Positions 1-6,624 of a DNA stretch of 16,153 nucleotides are shown in pieces. This DNA comes from Chloroflexota bacterium (GTDB taxonomy: Bacteria; Chloroflexota; Dehalococcoidia; JAUQQI01). The stretch covers positions 1 through 16,153 of the forward strand of contig JAUQQI010000142.1 of assembly GCA_030549955.1 (NCBI GenBank), in the 5' to 3' direction. Within the stretch, counting starts at the first letter, position 1, and each line of letters opens with the position of its first letter. The notes under the pieces were generated by a model. That model was not told where the DNA came from and did not search any database. It saw only the letters and a program-made list of their open reading frames with translations. The position numbers and the translations under genes are program-made.

Positions 1-649
1 CGACGGTAGCACGGCTCGTGAGGCCGAGGAAGAGGCCGCAGTCAACCACGCCCGGTAACCGCTTGACCTCGGTTTCCAGCGCATAGGGCTCCCGGATTTC
101 GGTGAAGCGGCAGTCGATGATGTAATTTCCGTTATCGGACCGGTAAGGCCGGTCACCCCGGAACCGCAGGCGGGGTTGACAGCCGAATTCGGCCAGGGCG
201 AGCTCGACCCGCTTCCAGCCGAACGGCACGACTTCGACGGGCAGTTCGGCCCGGGTACCCAGGACCGGGACGAGCTTGGTCGAATCCACAACGATAATAA
301 GCCGCCGGGAGGCGTAGGCCAGAATCTTTTCCCGCACCAGCGCCCCACCCCGCCCCTTAATCAGATTCAGGTTTGGGTCCACCTCGTCGGCCCCGTCGAT
401 GGTCAGGTCCAGCTCCGGGTGCTCGTCAAGGGTGGTCAGTGGGATGCCGAGCCGCCTTGCCCACCGCTCAGTTTGCCTCGACGAGGGCACGCCCTTGACC
501 CTCAGGCCCTGCTTGACTTTAGCCGAAATCGCTGCCAGGGCGTGGTAGACAGTCGAGCCGCTACCCAGCCCGATAACCATGCCGTCCTCGACGTACTCGG
601 CAGCCTCATAGCCGGCGTGCCGCTTGGCAGCTTCAAGGGAGTCACGCAT
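1..649 (-). CDS. rpiA: Ribose-5-phosphate isomerase A (3' end cut by window edge)
   Basis: Interconverts ribose 5-phosphate and ribulose 5-phosphate in the cytoplasmic non-oxidative pentose phosphate pathway. The 216 visible codons contain the RpiA signature: the phosphate-binding loop GLGSGSTVYHAL near residue 28, then DGADEVDP with Asp85 and Asp88, and KGRGGALVREK with Lys98 and the catalytic base Glu107 (equivalent to E. coli D81, D84, K94 and E103). RpiA is usually about 220-230 residues, so only some ten C-terminal residues are missing beyond position 1. The ATG at 649-647 overlaps the sdhB stop by 8 nt (ATGCGTGA), with AAGGA just upstream, which suggests translational coupling to sdhB. 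Family assignment is very secure; why it sits at the end of an sdh operon is unclear. Confidence 0.95.
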   Translation of the reverse strand, partial: MRDSLEAAKRHAGYEAAEYVEDGMVIGLGSGSTVYHALAAISAKVKQGLRVKGVPSSRQTERWARRLGIPLTTLDEHPELDLTIDGADEVDPNLNLIKGRGGALVREKILAYASRRLIIVVDSTKLVPVLGTRAELPVEVVPFGWKRVELALAEFGCQPRLRFRGDRPYRSDNGNYIIDCRFTEIREPYALETEVKRLPGVVDCGLFLGLTSRATV

Positions 650-1610
650 CGTCCTTCACCGACCGCTTGCGCTCGGTTTTCTCGAAAAGATTCCGCACCT
701 CGTCGACCCCGGGCTGCCGGGGATGAACCGGAGACGGAGCCCTCTTCCTGACCAGCATCCGAACGGCCGTTGGCAATTCCGGCAGCAGCGCCACCGGATT
801 CCAGCCCCAGGACTTCGGCACCAGGGTAAACTCGTCGAGCCAGCCGGTCTCTTTGACCGAGTCAACAAAGGCCTGGGTGTGACGGGCCCCGTTGTTGTCA
901 GTAATCCCGGCTTCGACCGCGAGCCGGCGCAGACGCAGGATCTGCTCCATGGGCTTGACATCCTTGGGGCAGACCTGCACACAGAAAAAGCAGCGGGTAC
1001 AGTCCCAGATTCCGTGGGGCTTGCTCAGCTCCCGCAGGCGGTCTGCGGCACGACTGTCCCGCGGGTCCCGAACCAGCCAGCCCGCCCGGGCCAGGGCTGC
1101 CGGACCCAGAAAGTTTATGTCGATTTCATCGACGGTGCAATCCGAGAAGCAGGCCCCGCACATGATGCAACGGACGACTTCCGAGAGCTCATCAACCAGC
1201 TCAGGTGAGATCCGGTACTCGTTCTGGGGCCCGATCCGGGCCGGGTGCGGCTCAATATATGGCCTGACCGTTCGCAGATGGTGCCAGAACGGCTCCATGT
1301 TCACCACCAGGTCCTTGGCGACCGGCATATTGCCCATGGGCTCAAGCGTGACTGTACCGTCGTTCAGAGCCGACCGGAGGGCGGTCTTGCAGGCGAGGCC
1401 CGCCAGGCCGTTTATCCGCATGCCACAGGCCCCGCAAATGGCCATGCGACACGAATACCGGAATGCGAGGGTCCCATCGATGCGCTCCCGGATTGTTATG
1501 AGCGCATCCAGGACGGTGAAGTGCTCCGGGACGTCGACGGTGTATTCCTGAAACCGCGGCTCGAGGTCCGTCTCCGGGTTGAACCGCCGGACCCGCAGGG
1601 TTACCAGCAT
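642..1610 (-). CDS. sdhB: Succinate dehydrogenase/fumarate reductase iron-sulfur subunit, SdhE-associated type
   Basis: Electron-transfer subunit linking the SdhA flavin to the quinone or thiol side. The N-terminal plant-type ferredoxin domain has Cys54-x4-Cys59-x2-Cys62-x11-Cys74 for the [2Fe-2S] cluster. The C-terminal ferredoxin domain has CxxCxxCxxxC at 148/151/154/158 and again at 204/207/210/214. Cys207 stands where E. coli FrdB has Val, so the third centre is predicted to be [4Fe-4S] rather than [3Fe-4S], as described for Sulfolobus-type enzymes. At 322 residues it is about 80 longer than classical SdhB/FrdB. The extra C-terminal segment (about 235-322) is basic and hydrophobic and may contact SdhE. 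The ATG at 1610 follows a GGAGG sequence and lies 20 nt after sdhA. The succinate versus fumarate direction cannot be told from sequence. Confidence 0.94.
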   Translation of the reverse strand: MLVTLRVRRFNPETDLEPRFQEYTVDVPEHFTVLDALITIRERIDGTLAFRYSCRMAICGACGMRINGLAGLACKTALRSALNDGTVTLEPMGNMPVAKDLVVNMEPFWHHLRTVRPYIEPHPARIGPQNEYRISPELVDELSEVVRCIMCGACFSDCTVDEIDINFLGPAALARAGWLVRDPRDSRAADRLRELSKPHGIWDCTRCFFCVQVCPKDVKPMEQILRLRRLAVEAGITDNNGARHTQAFVDSVKETGWLDEFTLVPKSWGWNPVALLPELPTAVRMLVRKRAPSPVHPRQPGVDEVRNLFEKTERKRSVKDDA

Positions 1611-1630
1611 GACTGCTCGGCCTCCGCATC

Positions 1631-3304
1631 TCAGTATACCCGGGCCGCCGGGAGCCAGCGAGTAATTCTTACCGGCAAGTAATCCAGGTGCAGATTCCCC
1701 AGGGGGTCCCGGTGTACAACCGTATGTCTCAGCCAGTTGTCGTCGTCCCGTTTGGGGTAGTCTCGCCGGTAGTGAGCCCCGCGGCTCTCCTGCCGGGCGA
1801 GGCCCGACACGACCACCGCCTCGGCCACGTCGAGCATAAACCCGAGTTCGATGGCGCTGACCAGGTCGTAGTTATAGACCCGACCCCGGTCGTCAAGCCG
1901 GACCCGCTTGTACCGCTCCTGAAGCTCTTTTATTACTGCCAGGCACTGGCGCATCCCCTCGCCGGTCCGGAAGATGCCCATCTCCCGGCTCATCGTATTG
2001 CCCAGGATATCCCGAAGGGCGGCCCAGCGTTCGCCGTCCGAACGGGATACGATTCGGGCCAGCTCCCGCTCGGCGTCCCGAACCCGGGCCTCAGAAATCT
2101 CGACACCCTTCTGATTTCGGGCAAATTCGGCCGCGTTTTCCCCCACCCGGCGTCCGAAGACCAGCAGTTCCAGAAGGGAGTTGCCGCCGAGCCGGTTGGC
2201 CCCATGGACGGACACGCAAGCGCACTCGCCGACGGCGTAAAGGCCGGGAATTGTCGTCCGCCCAACCAGGTCGGTGTGAATGCCTCCCATGAAGTAGTGG
2301 GCTCCCGGGCGCACCGGAACAGGCTCATGGACGGGGTCGACCCCGGCGAAGGTGACGCACAGCTCCCGGGTATGGGCCAGCCGGGACATGATTTTCGCCT
2401 CGCCAAGGTGTCGCAGGTCGAGCAGGACACACCCGTTCACGCCCCGGCCCTCATCGACCTCGGTCTGCTCGGCCCGGCAAACGACATCCCGCCCGGCCTG
2501 CTCCATCATTCTGGGGGCGTAGCGGCCCATAAACCGCTCGCCGCGGGCGTTTAGCAGATACCCCCCCTCGGCCCGGGCACCCTCGGTGATAAGGATGCCG
2601 CTGCCGGGTAACGTCGTCGGGTGAAACTGGACCATTTCCATGTCCTTGAGGGGGATGCCGTTGCGCAGGGCGATAGCCATCCCGTCCCCCGTGCAGATAA
2701 ACGCATTCGTTGTGCTCGCATAGAGCCGGCCGGCCCCACCGGTCGCCAGAATTACCGCCCGGGCGGCCACGGCGTGAACGGTCCCGGTCGGAATCTCGTA
2801 AGCGAGCACCCCCGCGCAGAAGCCGTCCTCGAGAATCAGGTCAAGCACAAGCCACTCCTCGTAAACCCGGAGCCGGTCTTTAAGAACCTGCTGATATAGG
2901 GTCTGCAGGACGACGTGACCCGTTGTGTCCCCGGCAAAGACCGTCCGGGGAATTCCCTCCGGGCCGAACGGCCGCAGGAGAAACCGTCCGTCAGGACCCC
3001 GGCTGAATATGGCCCCCATGTGGTCCAGTTCATAAACGGCGTCGGGACCCTCCCGGGTCAGAACCTCCACGGCGTCCTGGTCGGCGAGCCAGTCGGACTC
3101 CCGGACGGTGTCGTAGGCGTGGTTTTCCCAGGAGTCCTGTTCCGAGAAGGCGGCGTTTATGCCGCCTTCCGCCGCCCCGGTGTGACTCCGCAGGGGGTGA
3201 ACTTTGCTCAAAATCGCCACATCTACCCCCGACCGGGCGGCGGCCAGGGCCGCCCGGAGGCCGGCCCCGCCGGCACCCACCACCAGAAGGTCGTGCCTCA
3301 GCAT
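1631..3304 (-). CDS. sdhA: Succinate dehydrogenase/fumarate reductase flavoprotein subunit
   Basis: Catalytic FAD subunit that interconverts succinate and fumarate. The Rossmann FAD motif GAGGAGLRAAL is near residues 10-20. The HTGAAEGGINAAF motif carries His41, the expected covalent FAD attachment site. Active-site motifs are present: HPTTLPGSGILITEGARAEGG, the Arg of GRDVVCRA, HYFMGG and NRLGGNSLLELLVFGRR. The length of 557 residues is normal for the family. There is no Tat or Sec signal, so the active site should face the cytoplasm; periplasmic Mfr-type fumarate reductases carry a Tat signal. The ATG at 3304 is preceded by GAGGA and lies 7 nt after the sdhE stop. L-aspartate oxidase is a paralogous alternative, but the gene neighbours and length favour SdhA/FrdA. 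Confidence 0.95.
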   Translation of the reverse strand: MLRHDLLVVGAGGAGLRAALAAARSGVDVAILSKVHPLRSHTGAAEGGINAAFSEQDSWENHAYDTVRESDWLADQDAVEVLTREGPDAVYELDHMGAIFSRGPDGRFLLRPFGPEGIPRTVFAGDTTGHVVLQTLYQQVLKDRLRVYEEWLVLDLILEDGFCAGVLAYEIPTGTVHAVAARAVILATGGAGRLYASTTNAFICTGDGMAIALRNGIPLKDMEMVQFHPTTLPGSGILITEGARAEGGYLLNARGERFMGRYAPRMMEQAGRDVVCRAEQTEVDEGRGVNGCVLLDLRHLGEAKIMSRLAHTRELCVTFAGVDPVHEPVPVRPGAHYFMGGIHTDLVGRTTIPGLYAVGECACVSVHGANRLGGNSLLELLVFGRRVGENAAEFARNQKGVEISEARVRDAERELARIVSRSDGERWAALRDILGNTMSREMGIFRTGEGMRQCLAVIKELQERYKRVRLDDRGRVYNYDLVSAIELGFMLDVAEAVVVSGLARQESRGAHYRRDYPKRDDDNWLRHTVVHRDPLGNLHLDYLPVRITRWLPAARVY

Positions 3305-3311
3305 TGGGTCC

Positions 3312-4190
3312 TCAGACCTTCAAAGAGAGCCGCTCCAGGGCCGGCAGGACCGAGACAACATGCCGGTCAAGCCGCAACTCCTTCGGGCTGAAACCGAAGG
3401 CCAGGCCAAGAAGCTGGGGCAGGTGGAGGACCGGCAGCCGCACGTTCGGGTCCCGGTACTTGACAGCCTCGGGCTGGTAGAGGGGGCAGGGCGTAACCAT
3501 CAGGTCGGCGCCCCGGCGGCGGGCATCGGTAAGGTGGGTTCCCGCCATCATCAGGGAATTCCGCCGGTTCGTGGTCAAGATCGGGAAGCCGCAACACTTG
3601 TACTCACCGGGAAATTCAACCGGTTCGGCCCCGAGAACCCGGACCACTTTCTCCAGGTACTTCAGCCGCTCGGGCTTCTCATCGGTCCCGACGACCCAGC
3701 TCGGCCGGAGGATATAGCACCCGTAGAAAGCGGCAACCTTCAGGCCCCGGAGAGGCCGGACAACCAGTTCCCGGAGGCGGTCGAGGCCGATATCCTCGAC
3801 CAGGACCCAGAGCAGGTGGGCGGCCCGGGCCGTCCCCTTATACGTATAGCCCAAATCAGCGAGCTTCTCGTTAATTCTGGCCCGCCAGACCGGGTCCCGG
3901 TTGAGCCGGTAAAGGGTTCCGCTAAAGACGCCCTGGCACGTGCTGCAGATGGTCAAGACCGGCAGGCCGAGCCGTTCGGCCATTGCGAGGGTCCGGGCAT
4001 TCAGGGTGTCGGCAAGCCCCGGGTCCCGCTCCTGAAGCACCCCGGCCCCGGTGCAGGCCGCCCCCTCCAGCCCGACAAGTTCGAGCCCGAGCTTGCCGGC
4101 GATTTTTTCCATGGCCACCGACAGCTCCGGACAGGCCCCACGCGCAACGCAACCCGGGTAGTATGCAAATCGCCGTGCTTCGGCGTCCAC
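3312..4190 (-). CDS. sdhE: CCG-domain subunit SdhE (HdrB-like) of succinate dehydrogenase/fumarate reductase
   Basis: Two-repeat cysteine-rich protein of the HdrB/SdhE family. In type-E complexes this subunit replaces the SdhC/D anchors, associates with the membrane and binds an Fe-S and/or Zn site. Repeat 1 has Cys14, Ala45-Cys46 and CxxC at 82/85. Repeat 2 has Cys158, Cys199-Cys200-Gly and Cys235-Pro-Leu-Tyr238. Each repeat therefore lacks one canonical cysteine (Ala45 for the first Cys of CC, Tyr238 for the last Cys of CxxC). No transmembrane helix is obvious in its 292 residues. The GTG start at 4190 has GGAAGGG about 7 nt upstream and is first in the operon. It could instead serve a heterodisulfide- or thiol-linked fumarate reductase; adjacency to sdhA and sdhB makes membership of that complex the simplest reading. 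Confidence 0.86.
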   Translation of the reverse strand: MDAEARRFAYYPGCVARGACPELSVAMEKIAGKLGLELVGLEGAACTGAGVLQERDPGLADTLNARTLAMAERLGLPVLTICSTCQGVFSGTLYRLNRDPVWRARINEKLADLGYTYKGTARAAHLLWVLVEDIGLDRLRELVVRPLRGLKVAAFYGCYILRPSWVVGTDEKPERLKYLEKVVRVLGAEPVEFPGEYKCCGFPILTTNRRNSLMMAGTHLTDARRRGADLMVTPCPLYQPEAVKYRDPNVRLPVLHLPQLLGLAFGFSPKELRLDRHVVSVLPALERLSLKV

Positions 4191-4242
4191 AGGTCGTCCC
4201 TTCCGACAGGCGAAAGGTCAGCGCCCGGCATCCACTGACGCT

Positions 4243-4271
4243 ATTCTAGTATGCCCCGGCCGACCGGTCAA
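4243..4271 (-). promoter_or_regulatory. Sigma-70-type promoter for sdhE-sdhA-sdhB-rpiA
   Basis: Reading the minus strand, TTGACC (4271-4266) is followed after exactly 17 bp by TAGAAT (4248-4243). A start near 4236 would give a leader of about 46 nt containing the GGAAGGG ribosome binding site before the GTG at 4190. Seen in sequence; activity is inferred. Confidence 0.72.
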
Positions 4272-4301
4272 CACCGGCCGCCAGCCTGGTGAATGCGCGG
4301 T

Positions 4302-4330
4302 TTGACGGGTTTTGAGGCTTCTGCTACACT
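4302..4330 (+). promoter_or_regulatory. Sigma-70-type promoter for the cobalamin operon
   Basis: TTGACG (4302-4307), a 17-bp spacer, then TACACT (4325-4330). A start near 4337 places the whole cobalamin riboswitch in the transcript. The two divergent -35 boxes are separated by only about 30 bp (4272-4301), which contains the small inverted repeat CCAGCCTGG. Confidence 0.75.
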
Positions 4331-4360
4331 AAGGTCGAGCCAGCCTGAACAACTGAATAC

Positions 4361-4527
4361 CGGCCCGGGACAACCCCTGAAGGGCTCCCTTCCTTCCGGG
4401 GTGCAAAGGGGAAGTGGGTGAAAATCCCACGCTGACGCGCAACTGTGACCGGCCGCCCAGCTGGTGGCCCGGAAGCCAGACCTCCCGTTCCGGGCAGCCG
4501 AACTCCTTCGCGGATTGAGGGTGAGGC
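4361..4527 (+). ncRNA. Cobalamin (AdoCbl) riboswitch aptamer
   Basis: The conserved core of the family is visible. GGGGTGCAAAGGGGAA (about 4398-4413) is followed by GTGGGTGAAAATCCCAC (4414-4430), GACGCGCAACTGTGACCGG around 4433-4451, and the B12-box GGAAGCCAGACCT at about 4471-4483. A closing P1 helix can be drawn between CGGCCCGG (from 4361) and CCGG/GCCG (4490-4500). The 5' stem pairs CCCC and GAAGG (4374-4383) with CCTTC and GGGG (4392-4401). It sits between the promoter and btuF, as expected for B12 repression of an uptake and biosynthesis operon. Exact ends, especially the 3' kissing-loop arm around 4500-4527, are approximate. Confidence 0.93.
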
Positions 4528-4534
4528 AACTCAG

Positions 4535-4566
4535 AGCCCTTGTTTCCGTCGGAGAAGGGCTTTTTT
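4535..4566 (+). terminator. Riboswitch-controlled intrinsic terminator
   Basis: AGCCCTT (4535-4541) pairs perfectly with AAGGGCT (4555-4561) across a 13-nt loop and runs straight into six T residues (4561-4566). It lies upstream of the btuF start, so it is a regulated terminator rather than the end of a gene. A second copy of AAGGGCT occurs inside the aptamer (4380-4386) and could compete for the same 5' arm. Confidence 0.88.
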
Positions 4567-4570
4567 GTTG

Positions 4571-4589
4571 CCTCCTAAAACTCAGGAGG
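4571..4589 (+). promoter_or_regulatory. Hairpin masking the btuF ribosome binding site
   Basis: CCTCCT (4571-4576) is perfectly complementary to AGGAGG (4584-4589), the Shine-Dalgarno sequence of btuF, across a 7-nt loop. The 5' arm partly overlaps GTTGCCTC (4567-4574). That segment can alternatively pair over 8 bp with GAGGCAAC (4523-4530) on the far side of the terminator, which would free the ribosome binding site. Pairing is seen; the regulatory role is inferred. Confidence 0.6.
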
Positions 4590-4597
4590 TGGTAAGT

Positions 4598-5560
4598 ATG
4601 GTTCGTCTGCGGTCGCCGTTTCGGGCCTTCGGCCGACGGGCACGGGGCCTCTGGGTCTTCGTTATCCTTTTGTTTGCGGCCTGTGCGCCCCCTGCGGGCG
4701 CGCCCGCACCCCAGCCGACCGCTGCCCCGGCCCCGGCCTTTCCCGTTACGGTTACCGACGACGACGGTCAGACCATTACGATTGACCAGGAGCCCCAGCG
4801 GTTAATCAGCCTTGCGCCGAGCAACACGGAGATTGTTTACGCCCTTGGCATCGGTGACCGCCTTGTGGCCGTCAGCGATTATTCCGACTACCCGCCGGAA
4901 GCAGCAACAAAGCCTAAGGTCGGTTATATCCGGGTCGATATCGAGCGGGTCATCGACTATAACCCGGACCTGATCCTGGCCACCGGCGCCCAGCGCCAGC
5001 AGGTCACCCCCCAGCTTCGCCAGCGGGGCCTGAAGGTCATCACCCTGGACCCGAAGAACATTGAGCACGTCTTTGATAACATCGTCCTGGTCGGGCGGGC
5101 AACCGGGCAGACTGCGGCCGCCGAAAAGCTGGTAGCCGAGCTGAAAGCCAGGGTTCAGCAAACCGAGTCGAGGGTCCGGCAGGCCAGAACCCGGCCCCGG
5201 GTCTTCTTCGAGCTGGATAAAAAACTCTTCACCGTCGGGCCGGGTAGCTTCATCCACGACCTCATTGTCCGGGCCGGGGGCGAGAACATTGCAGGCGACG
5301 CCGACCGCCCCTACCCCCAGCTCAGCCTTGAGGTCCTGCTGCAGCGGGACCCTGAAGTCATCATAATCACCGATATCGGTCAGTATGGGGGGGAGACCCC
5401 CGAATCGGTCCGGGCCCGGCCCGGCTGGGACTCGATTTCGGCTGTGAAAAATAACCGGATCGTCCCCATCAATCCGGACCTGGTGAACCGGCCGGGGCCG
5501 CGTATCGTCGACGGTTTTGAGGCCATTGCCCGGGCTATCCACCCGGAGGCCTTCCGGTGA
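4598..5560 (+). CDS. btuF: Corrinoid ABC transporter substrate-binding lipoprotein
   Basis: Captures cobalamin or other corrinoids outside the membrane and delivers them to BtuCD. The precursor has 320 residues: a basic N-terminus, a hydrophobic segment (about 18-27) and a lipobox LFAAC with Cys29 as the lipidated residue. A Pro/Ala linker follows (about 31-48), then a periplasmic-binding-protein type III fold with the typical QRLISLAPSNTEIVYALGIGDRLVAVSDY start. The ATG at 4598 is chosen because AGGAGG lies 8 nt upstream; the same frame is open back to 4445, but that part is the riboswitch. It is first in the B12-riboswitch operon, and its stop overlaps btuC by 4 nt. FecB-like siderophore binding is the family alternative, but the riboswitch makes a corrinoid substrate most likely. 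Confidence 0.93.
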   Translation: MVRLRSPFRAFGRRARGLWVFVILLFAACAPPAGAPAPQPTAAPAPAFPVTVTDDDGQTITIDQEPQRLISLAPSNTEIVYALGIGDRLVAVSDYSDYPPEAATKPKVGYIRVDIERVIDYNPDLILATGAQRQQVTPQLRQRGLKVITLDPKNIEHVFDNIVLVGRATGQTAAAEKLVAELKARVQQTESRVRQARTRPRVFFELDKKLFTVGPGSFIHDLIVRAGGENIAGDADRPYPQLSLEVLLQRDPEVIIITDIGQYGGETPESVRARPGWDSISAVKNNRIVPINPDLVNRPGPRIVDGFEAIARAIHPEAFR

Positions 5561-6624
5561 CGGCTGGGGCCTTTGGTCGGAAGGTTCTGACCGGTCGGCG
5601 CCGGCGAGCCCTGTCCGGCCTGGGCCTAATGGTGGGCCTGGTCGTTGCCGCCGGCCTCCTGGCCGTAAGCTTCGGCCCGGTCCGAATACCGGTTTATACG
5701 GTCTGGGCGATAATTCTGAGCCGAATCGCCCCAGGCCTTGTCCAGGCCGATTGGCCTCCGACCCTGGCGACCATTGTCCTGGATGTCCGCCTGCCCAGGG
5801 TTATCCTTGCCGGCCTGGTGGGGTCGGCGCTGGCGGTGGCCGGGGCCACTTACCAGGGCCTCTTTCGAAACCCGCTGGCCGACCCGTACATTCTCGGGGT
5901 CGCTTCCGGGGCGGCCCTCGGGGCGAGCATTGCAATTGTTGCCCTGCCGCCGGCCCTCCCCCTGCCGGTCAGCCCGGTGCCCCTGCTCGCCTTTACCGGG
6001 GCGGTTCTTGCCGTCGGAGCTGTCTATCTCTTCGGCCGGGCTGACCGCCGGCTCCCAACCACAACCCTGATCCTGGCGGGGGTTGCCGTTGGCAGCTTTC
6101 TTTCGGCCCTGAACACCTATGTGATGATTCTCGGCGGGAACCGCGTCGTCCAGATCATCGCCTGGCTCCTGGGTGGGTTCACCGGCGCGACCTGGGCCCA
6201 GGTGACCCTGATGCTGCCTTATCTGCTGACCGGGATGCTGGTTCTTGCCGCCCTGGGCTACCGGCTTAATGTCCTGCAACTCGACGACGACGAAGCCCGC
6301 CAGCTTGGGGTTGACGTCGACCGGCTCCGGCTATTCCTGGCGGTTGGCAGTGCCCTGATTACGGCCGCGGCCGTCGCCGTGAGCGGCATTATCGGCTTCG
6401 TCGGACTGGTGGTTCCCCACCTGGTGCGCCTCGTTTACGGGCCGGATTACCGGACCCTGCTGCCGCTATCGGCCCTGGCCGGAGCCGGGTCCATGATTCT
6501 CGCCGACCTGGCCGCCCGGACTGTCCTGAGCCCGGTCGAGCTTCCGGTCGGGGTCGTGACCGCCTTTGTCGGCGGCCCCTTTTTCCTGTTTCTCCTTCAG
6601 CAGCGGAAGCGGGAGGTCTTTTGA
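5557..6624 (+). CDS. btuC: Corrinoid ABC transporter permease (FecCD family)
   Basis: Membrane-spanning subunit of the B12 importer. Its 355 residues contain roughly nine to ten hydrophobic helices, beginning with LGLMVGLVVAAGLLAVSF. It has the canonical FecCD/BtuC signature GLVGSALAVAGATYQGLFRNPLADPYILG near residue 90, and the cytoplasmic coupling region GFVGLVVPHLVRL near 285, which contacts the ATPase. The GTG start at 5557 overlaps the btuF TGA (GTGA), and the stop at 6622-6624 shares one base with the btuD ATG, so the three transporter genes are translationally coupled. Length and topology are typical. Substrate preference is inferred from the riboswitch and neighbours. Confidence 0.94.
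   Translation: MTAGAFGRKVLTGRRRRALSGLGLMVGLVVAAGLLAVSFGPVRIPVYTVWAIILSRIAPGLVQADWPPTLATIVLDVRLPRVILAGLVGSALAVAGATYQGLFRNPLADPYILGVASGAALGASIAIVALPPALPLPVSPVPLLAFTGAVLAVGAVYLFGRADRRLPTTTLILAGVAVGSFLSALNTYVMILGGNRVVQIIAWLLGGFTGATWAQVTLMLPYLLTGMLVLAALGYRLNVLQLDDDEARQLGVDVDRLRLFLAVGSALITAAAVAVSGIIGFVGLVVPHLVRLVYGPDYRTLLPLSALAGAGSMILADLAARTVLSPVELPVGVVTAFVGGPFFLFLLQQRKREVF

Noticed and set aside
1688..2554. Long plus-strand open frame (288 codons) antisense to sdhA
   Set aside because: It is a shadow of high-GC codon usage opposite a well-conserved flavoprotein; it has no recognisable family features.
3204..4238. Plus-strand open frame (344 codons) antisense to sdhE
   Set aside because: It lies opposite an unmistakable CCG-domain gene with its own promoter; its composition is Pro/Arg/Gly-rich noise.
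4445..4597. N-terminal extension of btuF by 51 codons
   Set aside because: This stretch is riboswitch and terminator RNA; the ATG at 4598 has a strong ribosome binding site and begins a normal lipoprotein signal peptide.
4802..5542. Minus-strand open frame (246 codons) opposite btuF
   Set aside because: It is antisense to a conserved lipoprotein gene, and the translated product resembles no family.
6621..6623. TTG start for btuD, and likewise TTG 9729 for cbiA
   Set aside because: Start codons directly overlapping the upstream stops (ATG 6624, GTG 9744) fit the pattern of the operon and the family N-termini better.
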